From an uncultured Planctomycetaceae bacterium (GTDB lineage Bacteria; Planctomycetota; Planctomycetia; Pirellulales; Pirellulaceae): a stretch of 14,609 nucleotides of DNA. Where the stretch lies: assembly GCA_937967755.1 (NCBI GenBank), contig CALBTA010000366.1, positions 1-14,609 of the forward strand. Reading direction: 5' to 3'. How positions within the stretch are numbered: the stretch's first letter is position 1; each line of letters starts with the position of its first letter. Below the pieces are notes generated by a model. The model did not search any database. It worked only from the letters and a program-made list of their open reading frames with translations, and was not told the origin of the DNA. Shown piece by piece: positions 7,105-14,609 of this stretch. A program made the translations under genes and the position numbers.

Positions 7105-7494
7105 CTAGCCAGTTAGCGGTTGCCAAAGCCCGATGATGTTGCCTTCGGTGTCTTTCACTTGGGCGTAGATGCCCATGCCGGGAATTTCAGCCGGCCCCAT
7201 CACGTTGCTGCCGCCCGCCGCCGTGACATCGGCGATGCGCTGCTCGCACGATTCGACCTCAATCACCACGACCGGCGTTTTGCTTCCCCCTTCATCCCCG
7301 CGCGGATACATACCGCCGTTGATGCCGCCCGGAGTCGTCGGCTTCATGTCTTCCCCCAGCGGCGTGGTGATGCAGAAGGAATAGGGCATCTCGGTCGGGG
7401 CTTCTTGAATCTGCCAGCCGAACACGTCTTGATAAAAATTGTCGGCACGGGCTTTGTCGTCGTAAGGAATTTCAAAGTGGCAAACGCGGTCCAT
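7105..7494 (-). CDS. VOC-superfamily (glyoxalase/bleomycin resistance-like) protein
   Basis: The 129-residue product is a single VOC module pair: 'VCHFEIPYDDKARADNFYQDVFGWQIQE' at the start, 'GGINGGMYPRGDEGG', 'TPVVVIEVESCEQRIADVTAAGGSNVMGPAEIPGMG' and the closing strand 'YAQVKDTEGNIIGLWQPLTG'. Family members bind a metal and act on diverse small molecules (isomerases, dioxygenases, thiol transferases, drug binders); this subgroup is usually uncharacterised. The last strand ends GLWQ where many metal-using members have a Glu ligand, so a metal site is not assured. GGAGG lies 5 nt before ATG. It follows the lysR gene on the same strand with a 90-nt gap. Fold sure, substrate unknown. Confidence 0.85.
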   Translation of the reverse strand: MDRVCHFEIPYDDKARADNFYQDVFGWQIQEAPTEMPYSFCITTPLGEDMKPTTPGGINGGMYPRGDEGGSKTPVVVIEVESCEQRIADVTAAGGSNVMGPAEIPGMGIYAQVKDTEGNIIGLWQPLTG

Positions 7495-7584
7495 GGTGGC
7501 CTCCGGAAATGAATAGAGAGTGAGCGACGCTTCGAGTGAAACGAAACCCTAACTTGCAGCATGAGCACAACGTTGTCAACTTGC

Positions 7585-8505
7585 TCACTGCTGATTCGCT
7601 TCCGACGTGACGAAGGAAACGAACGTCTCGGCGGCTGGCGTTAGTTGCTCGCCTTGCCGGGTTAAGATCCCCGATTCAATCGGGCGAACTGCGTCGGCCA
7701 GAGGGCGCGAACCGACCCTTCGCCCCTTGGTGACGATGCCGCTGGGCATTAACGGGACGACACCGACCCCCAGCCCGGCTTCAACCATCCGCACGATGGT
7801 GTCGGTATTGCTGGCTTCCGTTTCGATCCGCGGTGATTGACCGGACCGGTGGAACGCCTCCATCACGTGCTGGCGGCCCGTTGATCCGCGCTCATAGAAA
7901 ATTAACGGTTCACCGGCGACCCGCGACAACCTGATCGGCGACTTGCCTCGCAGTAACGCATGCCCACGGCGCGCGATCAAGCTCCACTTCATTGAGAAGA
8001 GGTGGCTGAAGGCCAGTTCCGGAGAAGACTCATATGGAGCCGCAACGCCGAGGGCAATTTCCGGGTCGCTTAACAGTTCTTGTTCGATCTCGCTTTCAAT
8101 GCGAGACGAAAGCCGCACCCGAATCTGAGGGTGCGCCGCGTGAAACCGCCGCACGGCATCTATCAGTAGGTACGCGATTAAATACTGGCTCGCCACGACG
8201 TGTACTTCCCGCGCCGCCGGTTCAGCGGCTAGCGTCTCGCTGAATTCTCGGGCGCGTTCTAGGAACGCGATCGCCTGGGGCAACAGGCGGTGTCCCTGCG
8301 GCGTAAGCGGTGCTGCTTTCCGCACGCCGCGTCGCTTGCGATACAACTCGACGCCCAATTGCTGTTCCAGCGCGATCAGCCGGTTTCGCACACCTTGTTC
8401 GCTGATATGCAGATGCTCCGCCGCCGCCCGTAAGCTGCCTTGGCGGGAAACTTCGACCAATGCCGCGACCTGGTCAGTCGACAGCGAGGGAACTTCGTGC
8501 GCCAC
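7585..8505 (-). CDS. LysR-family transcriptional regulator
   Basis: The product has 306 residues from the GTG at 8505, chosen because GGAG lies 7 nt upstream. A longer ATG reading from 8553 would add 16 residues not typical of the family. The N-terminal winged helix-turn-helix (about 10-65) contains the LysR pattern 'ALVEVSRQGSLRAAAEHLHISEQGVRNRLIALEQQLGVELYRKR'. A linker and a periplasmic-binding-protein-like effector domain follow (about 90-300: 'VHVVASQYLIAYLLIDAVRRFHAAHPQIRVRL', 'EPLIFYERGSTGRQHVMEAFHRSG', 'IVRMVEAGLGVGVVPLMPSG'). It is a dimeric or tetrameric DNA-binding protein whose effector is unknown. It is divergent from the exported protein at 8670, a common position for a LysR target, and a T-N11-A-type inverted repeat lies between them. 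Family very sure, regulon inferred. Confidence 0.92.
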   Translation of the reverse strand: MAHEVPSLSTDQVAALVEVSRQGSLRAAAEHLHISEQGVRNRLIALEQQLGVELYRKRRGVRKAAPLTPQGHRLLPQAIAFLERAREFSETLAAEPAAREVHVVASQYLIAYLLIDAVRRFHAAHPQIRVRLSSRIESEIEQELLSDPEIALGVAAPYESSPELAFSHLFSMKWSLIARRGHALLRGKSPIRLSRVAGEPLIFYERGSTGRQHVMEAFHRSGQSPRIETEASNTDTIVRMVEAGLGVGVVPLMPSGIVTKGRRVGSRPLADAVRPIESGILTRQGEQLTPAAETFVSFVTSEANQQ

Positions 8506-8561
8506 GGCGATTCTCCGGTGACTGGGCCAGATTTGAAAGATGCACTTCCACAACTAAAACC

Positions 8562-8591
8562 ATTATGCAATTGATTATTTACAATTTTCAA
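8562..8591 (-). promoter_or_regulatory. Candidate lysR promoter
   Basis: On the minus strand TTGAAA (8586-8591) and CATAAT (8562-8567) are separated by 18 nt, a sigma70-like layout with the -10 about 56 nt before the GTG. The local DNA is markedly more AT-rich than its surroundings. Spacing and sequence fit, but planctomycete promoters are poorly known. Confidence 0.35.
8569..8586. promoter_or_regulatory. Candidate LysR binding site (AATTG-N8-CAATT)
   Basis: A perfect 5-bp inverted repeat, AATTG (8569-8573) and CAATT (8582-8586), is separated by 8 nt, so T and A are 11 nt apart, the classic T-N11-A form of LysR sites. It lies in the spacer of the candidate lysR promoter and upstream of the divergent gene, so it could serve autoregulation and control of the neighbour. 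Inferred from pattern only. Confidence 0.4.
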
Positions 8592-8669
8592 CTCTTTAGT
8601 GCGACCCGTAGTATTGAACAGTTAGGTGTTTCAATCTTGGGGCCGGCTACCTTGAACGAGGAGAATCCA

Positions 8670-10103
8670 ATGAACAGAAAAGTACGCTTTCGCACGGCGA
8701 TTTTCGCTGCCTGGGCCGCTGTTGCCAGTTGGCCTGTGCTGGCGGCCGATCAGTTGGTAGTTCATGAGTGGGGGACGTTTACGGTACTCCAAGACGCCGA
8801 TGGCCAAGAGATTACCGGAGTGAACGTCGACGACGAACCAGTGCCGGCTTTCGTTCACACGATCGGCCGCGATCTGCTAAGCCCGCGTTTGCTCTCGAAC
8901 GAATATTGGCGATACCGTATGAAGGGAGTACCCCGCCGGCACTATCAGGTAACGATGCGCTTGGAAACGCCGGTCATCTACTTCTACCCGCCGATGTCAC
9001 AGAGCGAACCGTTGCCGTTGGACGTCGAGGTCAGTTTCCGAGGCGGATGGCTGTCGGAGTTTTATCCCAACGCCGAGTACAGCGCGCCCGGATTGAAGCG
9101 TGGAAACTTCGAATTCACTGGCCTAACGCCGGATACCGTTGGCAGTCTCGCCTGGCGGAATCTGCAAGTGGGCACGGATGGAAAAATACCTAAGACCGAC
9201 GAGCAAGTCTGGCTGGCACCTCGCCAGGTGGCGGCGGCGACTGTTACCAATGGAGCGGAGAACCCGCAGAGTGAGAAGTACCTGTTCTACCGCGGCGTCG
9301 GGCAGTTGCATGCCCCGCTTCGCGTGAAGACGGACCTCAAAAGCAACCGACTGTCGCTCTATGCTAACTTTCAAGATGTACTGGATGAAGGAGAAACCGA
9401 AACGATTCAACGCCTCTGGCTGGCCGACATCCGCGCCGATGGCGAAGCGGCGTTTCGAGAATTGGAGGCACTGAGCGTCAACGGAAACCGCTCGGCGAAG
9501 CTGCGCGATCTGCCCGCGGGCTTTGAAGCCGAGGACTATCGCCGCGACGGGTTGACGGAACTACGCTCAGCGATGCACCAGCAACTCGTGGAAGCGGGCT
9601 TGTTCGACGACGAGGCGACCGCGATGCTGGCGACCTGGGAGCGGGCCTACTTCAAAAGCCCTGGGTTGCGGCTGTTCTTCGTCGTACCGCGCACTTGGAC
9701 AGATCACTACCTTCCCCTCAGCATATCTCGCGAGGCGGAAGTTGAACGTGTGATGATGGGTCGCATCGAGTTGATCACACCTCAGCAGCGCGAGTTGCTA
9801 ACCGAATTGGCGGATGCCGAGGTTTCCAACGCCAAATGGATCTCGCAATTGCAGCCACAAGAGTTGAAACGTCAGATGTACGCCGGGCGCTTTCCGGAAG
9901 ATCAGTTCGACAAAGTCCGCGAGCAAATGCCCACAGATTATCAACTGTACATGCAGTTGGGAAGGTTCCGGAACGCACTGGTCATTGCCGAAGAAAAGCA
10001 GCGGCCCAGCCCAGCGCTGACGAAATTTATCAATACCTATGGGCTGCAGCCCTATCGAGACAAATCCTCGATCGCAAAACGCGAAACGACCGGCCAAAAG
10101 TGA
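8670..10103 (+). CDS. Conserved exported protein of unknown function ('HEWGTFT' protein)
   Basis: The product has 477 residues from the ATG at 8670, supported by GAGGAG 6 nt upstream and by a signal peptide (MNRKVRFRTAIFAAWAAVAS then WPVLA, cleaved near 26). The mature N-terminus reads DQLVVHEWGTFTVLQD; 'VVHEWGTFT' recurs in planctomycete exported proteins of unknown role as far as I remember. The rest looks globular and beta-rich at first ('RLETPVIYFYPPM', 'PLDVEVSFRGGWLSEFYPNAEYSAPG'), with a helical C-terminal half ('EQMPTDYQLYMQLGRFRNALVIAEEK'). No catalytic motif is recognisable. It is divergent from lysR (164-nt gap) and precedes the EF-hand propeller gene on the same strand by 100 nt. 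Confident gene, no function assigned. Confidence 0.85.
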   Translation: MNRKVRFRTAIFAAWAAVASWPVLAADQLVVHEWGTFTVLQDADGQEITGVNVDDEPVPAFVHTIGRDLLSPRLLSNEYWRYRMKGVPRRHYQVTMRLETPVIYFYPPMSQSEPLPLDVEVSFRGGWLSEFYPNAEYSAPGLKRGNFEFTGLTPDTVGSLAWRNLQVGTDGKIPKTDEQVWLAPRQVAAATVTNGAENPQSEKYLFYRGVGQLHAPLRVKTDLKSNRLSLYANFQDVLDEGETETIQRLWLADIRADGEAAFRELEALSVNGNRSAKLRDLPAGFEAEDYRRDGLTELRSAMHQQLVEAGLFDDEATAMLATWERAYFKSPGLRLFFVVPRTWTDHYLPLSISREAEVERVMMGRIELITPQQRELLTELADAEVSNAKWISQLQPQELKRQMYAGRFPEDQFDKVREQMPTDYQLYMQLGRFRNALVIAEEKQRPSPALTKFINTYGLQPYRDKSSIAKRETTGQK

Positions 10104-10118
10104 CCGCGCTTGCCGGCC

Positions 10119-10188
10119 CGAGGCGGTTGCGGCACAATGGCGGGGACGCATCGGCACCACCTGATGCGTGCCCCGCCACCCCGCCTCG
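10119..10188. other. Nested hairpin before the propeller gene
   Basis: The inner stem pairs 10138-10152 with 10163-10178: 15 bp of TGGCGGGG/ACGCATC with one bulged G (10170) and a 10-nt loop. An outer 8-bp stem, CGAGGCGG (10119-10126) with CCGCCTCG (10181-10188), encloses it. The structure ends 3 nt before the TAGGAG ribosome site (10192-10197). There is no T-tract, so it is either a non-canonical terminator of the gene ending at 10103 or a structured 5' leader; palindromic intergenic repeats are also possible. Confidence 0.6.
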
Positions 10189-10203
10189 CAGTAGGAGCCC
10201 ACC

Positions 10204-12039
10204 ATGCGCCAATGTCTTAGCGCCGTCGCGCTAGTAGTTTCGTGCAACATTATCACTTTCGCCCAAATTCCATCCGGCCCAGGTGATTGGCCGCAGTGGC
10301 GGGGGCCTCAACGTGACGGGCATAGCAGCGATACCAACTTGTTGAAACAGTGGCCTGAAGATGGCCCGAAAGTTCTTTGGCAAGTGGATACCGTCGGCGT
10401 CGGTTACTCATCGCTGGCGATCAAAGATGGACGCATATATACCCAAGGTGATTTGAACGGCGTGGAACACATCCTGTGCCTGGATGCGAAAGACGGCAAG
10501 ACAATTTGGGCCGTTCAGCCTGAGCCGGTCAAGCAACAACTGGCAGCCCGCGTGGCGGATGAATTCAAAAAGCTCGATGCGAACGAAGACGGCAAAGTGG
10601 ACGAGATCGAAGCCCTCAACCGTTTTGGGTTCGAATTCAACAAGTTCGATCAGGCCATTGATGGAGAGGCGGACGAAATTTCCGCCGCTCGCACCAAGCG
10701 GTTGTTCGCGGCGCTCGATGCCAACAGCGACGGGCGTCTCACAGCGGCCGAAGGGGGCCGGGCGTTTCATCGTGAGATGGAGCGGATCGATCAAGCAGAC
10801 CAGGAAGCAGACGCCGGGCAGCTTGCAAAGGCTCGAACCGAAAACTGGCTGGCACAATACGACAAGAACGGCGACAAAACGATCAGCCGTGAAGAATCGC
10901 GCGGTACGGAAGCCGACCGCCCGTTCGGCCAGATCGACAGGCGCGACCCGGCGACCAACAAGGGCGATGACAAGCTGACGAGCGATGAACTGACTGAGTA
11001 CTTTCAGAAGCGGCAAGCCGGCAAGGATGGCATCATCACCGTCGCCGAGATGCAAGCGTACTACACCAACCGTTATCCAGGCGGCGATGGGTTTCTTTCG
11101 GTGGAAGAACTGAAGGGTTACTTCGGCGGCTACCGCAATGGCCAAGGCGATGGCCCGCGCGGCACGCCGACGATCGATGGCGATCGTGTCTATGTCGAAG
11201 GGGGTAATGGCGATGTCACTTGCCTCGATGCGAAGACCGGCAAGACCATCTGGCACAAGAGCCTGAAGCAGGACTTCGGCGGCGGGCGACCCGGTTGGGG
11301 GTACAGCGAGTCGCCGCTGGTTGAAGACAACATGCTGATCGTCACGCCCGGTGGCAAAGCCGGTACGTTGCTGGCGCTCGACAAGTACACCGGCGAAAAG
11401 ATTTGGCAGTCCGGCGGGGTCAACGAGGGTGCGCATTACAGTTCACCCGTGGCTGCTGACATCCTGGGCACGCGTACGATCGTTCAGTTCGCCCGCGGCA
11501 GTGTCTTTGGCGTGAAGGCCGACGGCGGCGAATTTCTGTGGAAGTACAGCGGCGCGAACAACGGCACAGCCAATTGCAGCACGCCGGTGGTCGACGAAAA
11601 CTTCGTCTTCGCCGCCAGCGCATACGGCACAGGCGGCGGGCTGGCCAAGATCAGTAACAGCGGTGATGAACTGTCGGCCGAGGAAGTCTACTTCGAAAAG
11701 AAGATGCAGAACCACCACGGCGGCATCGTGAAGGTTGATGATCATATGTACGGGTTCGGCACGGGTTTGTTGTGCATGGACTTCAAAACGGGCGACGTCG
11801 CCTGGCAGGATCGCAGCGTCGGCAAGGGTTCGCTCTGCTACGCCGATGGAATGCTCTACTTGCTCAGCGAGCGCCACGAGGTCGCCCTCGCCGAAGCGAC
11901 GCCTGAGGAATACCGCGAGCATGGCCGCTTCAAGATCGAAAGCCACGGCCGCCCCAGTTGGGCCCACCCCGTCGTCGCCGGCGGCGTGTTCTACATCCGC
12001 AACCAACACTCGCTCACGGCGTATGATGTGCGGAAGTGA
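10204..12039 (+). CDS. Exported PQQ-like beta-propeller protein with inserted EF-hands
   Basis: The 611-residue product begins with a signal peptide (about 1-20, ending TFA-Q), then the conserved planctomycete start GDWPQWRGPQRDG. TAGGAG sits 6 nt before ATG. Propeller blades carry the PQQ-type pattern, as in 'ILCLDAKDGKTIW' (about 90-102), 'VTCLDAKTGKTIWHKS' (about 338-353), 'LLALDKYTGEKIW' (about 389-401) and 'LLCMDFKTGDVAW' (about 522-534). Between the first and second blades, about 110-310, lie several EF-hand-like calcium loops: DANEDGKVDEIE (125-136), DANSDGRLTAAE (172-183), DKNGDKTISREE (220-231), and looser ones near 255, 274 and 293 (GGDGFLSVEEL). The propeller family includes BamB-like and quinoprotein dehydrogenase-like proteins. 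Heme or catalytic motifs are absent, so a binding or scaffolding role in the envelope, perhaps calcium-stabilised, is more likely. Its stop is 1 nt from that of the convergent gene. Confidence 0.9.
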   Translation: MRQCLSAVALVVSCNIITFAQIPSGPGDWPQWRGPQRDGHSSDTNLLKQWPEDGPKVLWQVDTVGVGYSSLAIKDGRIYTQGDLNGVEHILCLDAKDGKTIWAVQPEPVKQQLAARVADEFKKLDANEDGKVDEIEALNRFGFEFNKFDQAIDGEADEISAARTKRLFAALDANSDGRLTAAEGGRAFHREMERIDQADQEADAGQLAKARTENWLAQYDKNGDKTISREESRGTEADRPFGQIDRRDPATNKGDDKLTSDELTEYFQKRQAGKDGIITVAEMQAYYTNRYPGGDGFLSVEELKGYFGGYRNGQGDGPRGTPTIDGDRVYVEGGNGDVTCLDAKTGKTIWHKSLKQDFGGGRPGWGYSESPLVEDNMLIVTPGGKAGTLLALDKYTGEKIWQSGGVNEGAHYSSPVAADILGTRTIVQFARGSVFGVKADGGEFLWKYSGANNGTANCSTPVVDENFVFAASAYGTGGGLAKISNSGDELSAEEVYFEKKMQNHHGGIVKVDDHMYGFGTGLLCMDFKTGDVAWQDRSVGKGSLCYADGMLYLLSERHEVALAEATPEEYREHGRFKIESHGRPSWAHPVVAGGVFYIRNQHSLTAYDVRK

Positions 12040-12040
12040 A

Positions 12041-12598
12041 TCAATCCGCCAGCACGCTCGGTGGGTGGCAGTATCTCAACGTCTCGCCTTCTCTGCAGCG
12101 CTGCTCGGCTTCTCGCATGATGGTTTCGGCTTGGGGGCTGTCGATCGAATACCACTGCGCCCCGTCGACGGCGCGAATTAGCAAAGGGCTGGAGTTTTCC
12201 GGCTCGCCATCGTCGGGCAGAGGGTCTGGTAATTCTTGCTCCTCGGCGCTTGGCTCGGGAGCAGCGGGGTCGGGCATTTCCAACCAACCGACGAATCGTT
12301 GATTCGGATCCCGGCAGGAGCCACAGCTAAATACGTTCGCCCGCACTCCGGCCGGATGATCGCCGAACAAGCCCGATTCGGTTTCGATCGGACCCTCCAA
12401 ATCAGACGCCGCGGTAAACAGCTCACCGGTATGCAAGTCGTAAAAGTAGGCCTGAGGAACTCGCTGTGGGCTGATGGGATTCGAAAAGCTGCCGGCGAGT
12501 TGCCACCCGATTACCGCGACCGCCATCAACAACAGCGATCCGCTGGCCGGCAACACGATGGCCCGGTGCCGCTCGACCAACGCCAACAACTCGTTCAT
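12041..12598 (-). CDS. Small membrane-anchored protein coupled to the DUF1559 gene
   Basis: The product has 185 residues from the ATG at 12598, which overlaps the stop of the preceding DUF1559 gene (ATGA, 12595-12598). Starts further upstream lie inside that gene. A single hydrophobic helix (about 13-34, '[23 protein letters not shown]') follows a short cytoplasmic N-terminus. The outer part has '[16 protein letters not shown]' (about 45-60), a CxxC pair in '[19 protein letters not shown]' and a Glu/Pro-rich stretch ('[20 protein letters not shown]'). I do not recognise a named family. The CxxC could bind metal or form a disulfide. The four-base overlap suggests it is translated with the DUF1559 protein and may act with it. 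Sure that it is a gene, function unknown. Confidence 0.8.
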   Translation of the reverse strand: MNELLALVERHRAIVLPASGSLLLMAVAVIGWQLAGSFSNPISPQRVPQAYFYDLHTGELFTAASDLEGPIETESGLFGDHPAGVRANVFSCGSCRDPNQRFVGWLEMPDPAAPEPSAEEQELPDPLPDDGEPENSSPLLIRAVDGAQWYSIDSPQAETIMREAEQRCREGETLRYCHPPSVLAD

Positions 12599-13818
12599 GG
12601 CCGGGTCAGCGTTGGGGCGTTGCGGCGCGAATACCAATGCGACGCATCGGGGTCGAGCAGTTCGTGCGGATCCATCAGCTTCACGCTGCCGTCGGCAAAC
12701 AGCACGTTCGCCAGGCCCATGTGCCGGCCGGGCGTGGTCGTCGGGTCTTCCAAGTACTCATAAAAATAAGGCGACTCATAGTCAGATTCGATGTTCACCG
12801 AAATCCGCCCGTAGTAGTCGAGCATCAGCACCTGATAGCTGCTCATCGTTTGGCTGCTGTGAACGTAACTGTTCATCGCGTAGCTGGTATGCACACCGCC
12901 AGGTTCAGTGATGACACGAACTTCTTCCATCCAACCCGGCGTGTTGTACCGATCGACAGTGAACGTATGCATGTCAGGCGATAACGTCACGATGTCGCGG
13001 CCAAATTCAACACCGCGGTAGGCTTGTCCCGTGGGGTAACGCGTACCGGGAACTTTGAAGACCTGATCCGACTTGTTCAAGCTCTTCTTGTCCGTGATGA
13101 CGCCGAGTATCTTACCGTAAAAACTAATCGAAGCATCGTGCGTTCGACCTTTGCGGCCGCGCGGGTCAAAGTGCATCAGGTAGACATCAACCTTCGTTCC
13201 GGCGGGAATGCGCTTCGGCGAGAACTTGCCGATCTTGCTCGACCGCGTTCCGGGTTCAGAAAAGTTCACGACGACGGACTTGGGCAGTTCATAGTCGGCA
13301 TGTTCCTGAAACACGCGCACCCAGCGGTTGTGTTCGTATTGGTTCTGCCGAAGCGTTCTCGGCAGCTTGTCTTTCATTTGGATGTTGCCGGCGCCGCCCG
13401 GCGCACCGAACGCGCCGACCCCGTTGCCGTCTACCCCGCCGCCGAACGGCACGCCGACTTGGCCGCCGAACTCAATCCACGCCTGCGCGCCGTCTTTGCC
13501 GCCGCCGCCGCGGATGATGTCGCGTCCAACCGGATCGTTGGGGCAGACGTTGGTCGACGTCTGATGTTCCACGTAAGGCTGCAAGTCCTTCGCCCAGCGG
13601 TCGGCCATGCCGATGGTCGCCGTCTCGCCCCGTTGTGCCCGGAAGTTGTTGTAGGCGATGCCCAGGTTGTGAAGGTTGTTCGCGCACTCGGTCGCCTTGG
13701 CGTTCTCGCGAGAGATCTGAATCGCAGGCAACAGCAGCGCCATTAAGATTGCGATGATCGCAATCACCACCAGCAGTTCCACCAACGAAAAGCCCCAGGT
13801 GCAATGCCGTTTCCCCAT
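12595..13818 (-). CDS. DUF1559 family protein with type II-secretion pseudopilin-like N-terminus
   Basis: The product has 407 residues from the ATG at 13818, supported by AAGGA 7 nt upstream; a TTG start at 13836 is less likely. The N-terminus is a prepilin leader, GKRHCTWG then [24 protein letters not shown]: cleavage after Gly9, Phe at +1, Glu at +5, and a long hydrophobic helix. A DUF1559 body follows ('[22 protein letters not shown]'), and the C-terminus has the H-X9-DG signature, [12 protein letters not shown], then SVKLMD. Planctomycetes carry many such paralogues. Pseudopilins are cleaved and methylated by a prepilin peptidase and assemble in the envelope; the individual role here is unknown. 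It overlaps the next gene by 4 nt and lies 210 nt from the upstream gene. Confidence 0.93.
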   Translation of the reverse strand: MGKRHCTWGFSLVELLVVIAIIAILMALLLPAIQISRENAKATECANNLHNLGIAYNNFRAQRGETATIGMADRWAKDLQPYVEHQTSTNVCPNDPVGRDIIRGGGGKDGAQAWIEFGGQVGVPFGGGVDGNGVGAFGAPGGAGNIQMKDKLPRTLRQNQYEHNRWVRVFQEHADYELPKSVVVNFSEPGTRSSKIGKFSPKRIPAGTKVDVYLMHFDPRGRKGRTHDASISFYGKILGVITDKKSLNKSDQVFKVPGTRYPTGQAYRGVEFGRDIVTLSPDMHTFTVDRYNTPGWMEEVRVITEPGGVHTSYAMNSYVHSSQTMSSYQVLMLDYYGRISVNIESDYESPYFYEYLEDPTTTPGRHMGLANVLFADGSVKLMDPHELLDPDASHWYSRRNAPTLTRP

Positions 13819-14028
13819 CGATTCGTCCTTCCCCAATCAAGATGAGATGCCGCGGGTAAGTCCAATCTGTGGTAGCAGTATCCCCCATTTGGATGCGCAA
13901 ACCAACCTGAATATATGTACCCTTTCACACGTTTTTGGCGACCTTTTCCTCTCGCCGTTCCATCCGCACTCCGCAAGGGCGTTGCCTCGCGGCTATGGGC
14001 GGTCTGGATTGGTTCGTGCCGAAACTTG

Positions 14029-14609
14029 CTAACGCACGTTCGCCAGCACCTGATCGGTGCTCATGTCTGCCGGGAAAATCGGTTTGCCTGTTTGGTCTTC
14101 AATCCCCAGCGTCACCACGCCTTGCTTCTCACCCGGCTCGTTGCCCAGCGAGATCCACCAGAGCAAAAATGGTTCGGCATCTTGGCCGTGGCACCGCTCG
14201 ATGAAGTTGCGAAGTTGCTCGTCGGTCATCGCCCGCGGCTCTTCATGCCCGACGTGCGGGCCGATTGTAATCGCCAATAACTTGCCGATGATCAACCCCA
14301 ATGTCGCCCCGACGATCACGCTGCTGCCCACGACCAACAGGTAACTGGCAAGTTGAAAGATTGCATTGACAACCGCGGCGGCAATTGCCCACAACACCAG
14401 CCCCAACACACAGAAGCAACCCATGTTCGAAAGGTGGCTGTGCGTTACCATCCACCGCTGGTAACTCTGGCAATGCGGGCACATCGCTTCGCCGGCGTTC
14501 CGCTTCTTCGCCGTTTTGTGCAGGCTGCCGATGGCCTGGTTCACTGCCGAATCGCGCATCCGGTCGCTGCTGGAAATCAGCGGCGCGCCGGTCGTCTGCG
14601 CCGATTCCA
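14029..14609 (-). CDS. Partial membrane protein with CPHC zinc-ribbon-like motif
   Basis: The frame remains open to the window edge, and the codons before the first internal ATG (14559) read naturally (...TTGAPLISSSDR), so the true start probably lies outside. Counting from that ATG the visible part is 176 residues. A CPHC motif (about 27-30) and a later CFC (48-50) may bind zinc. Two adjacent hydrophobic helices follow (about 47-66 'GCFCVLGLVLWAIAAAVVNA' and 68-95 'FQLASYLLVVGSSVIVGATLGLIIGKLL'), then a soluble C-terminal domain, 'MTDEQLRNFIERCHGQDAEPFLLWWISLGNEPGEKQGVVTLGIED'. I do not recognise the family. It is on the same strand as the DUF1559 gene, 210 nt upstream of it. Coding is likely; function not assigned. 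Confidence 0.65.
   Translation of the reverse strand, partial: ESAQTTGAPLISSSDRMRDSAVNQAIGSLHKTAKKRNAGEAMCPHCQSYQRWMVTHSHLSNMGCFCVLGLVLWAIAAAVVNAIFQLASYLLVVGSSVIVGATLGLIIGKLLAITIGPHVGHEEPRAMTDEQLRNFIERCHGQDAEPFLLWWISLGNEPGEKQGVVTLGIEDQTGKPIFPADMSTDQVLANVR

Noticed and set aside
10408..11436. A 342-codon minus-strand frame inside the propeller gene
   Set aside because: Antisense shadow of a gene with clear EF-hand and propeller motifs; no ribosome site or family pattern.
13024..13746. A 240-codon plus-strand frame opposite the DUF1559 gene
   Set aside because: Antisense shadow of a certain DUF1559 gene.

Overview
The window looks like chromosomal DNA of a planctomycete, most likely from the Pirellulales group. 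This rests on family content, not on a database search: a prepilin-like DUF1559 protein with the H-X9-DG C-terminus, a secreted PQQ-type propeller with the WPQWRGP start carrying EF-hands, a Tat-exported TIM-barrel isomerase, secreted TPR proteins, a conserved exported 'HEWGTFT' protein, and G+C-rich DNA with large intergenic palindromes. I see no rRNA, tRNA, CRISPR array, insertion sequence or phage gene.

Layout. 1-2510: a Spo0M-like arrestin-fold protein with a clear minus-strand terminator, then a secreted, C-terminally anchored TPR protein, both on the minus strand, then a 544-bp gene-free stretch with a large palindrome and an AT-rich island. 2511-5886: three minus-strand genes, read as TIM-barrel isomerase, secreted TPR protein and hisG. 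The last two are only 45 nt apart and may be co-transcribed. 5981-6571: a divergent plus-strand two-TM protein of unknown function. 6585-7043: a small hicB-hicA toxin-antitoxin module whose toxin gene is interrupted by a one-base frameshift in a C4 run. 7105-8505: a VOC/glyoxalase-like protein and a LysR-type regulator, both minus strand. 8670-12039: two plus-strand exported proteins, the HEWGTFT protein divergent from lysR, then an EF-hand/PQQ propeller protein preceded by a nested hairpin. 12041-14609: minus-strand genes converging on the propeller gene with a 1-nt gap: a partial membrane protein, the DUF1559 protein and a small anchored protein coupled to it by an ATGA overlap.

How they work together. 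Most genes look like ordinary housekeeping or envelope genes of this group, and I found no strong evidence for a new multi-gene system. The most informative points are the hicA frameshift, the EF-hand block inserted in the beta-propeller, the nested hairpin just before that gene, a LysR-type inverted repeat inside a candidate lysR promoter, and the translational coupling of the DUF1559 gene to an unknown partner. Several starts were moved inward from the longest possible reading frame because a Shine-Dalgarno sequence and a signal peptide or family N-terminus fit the internal codon.
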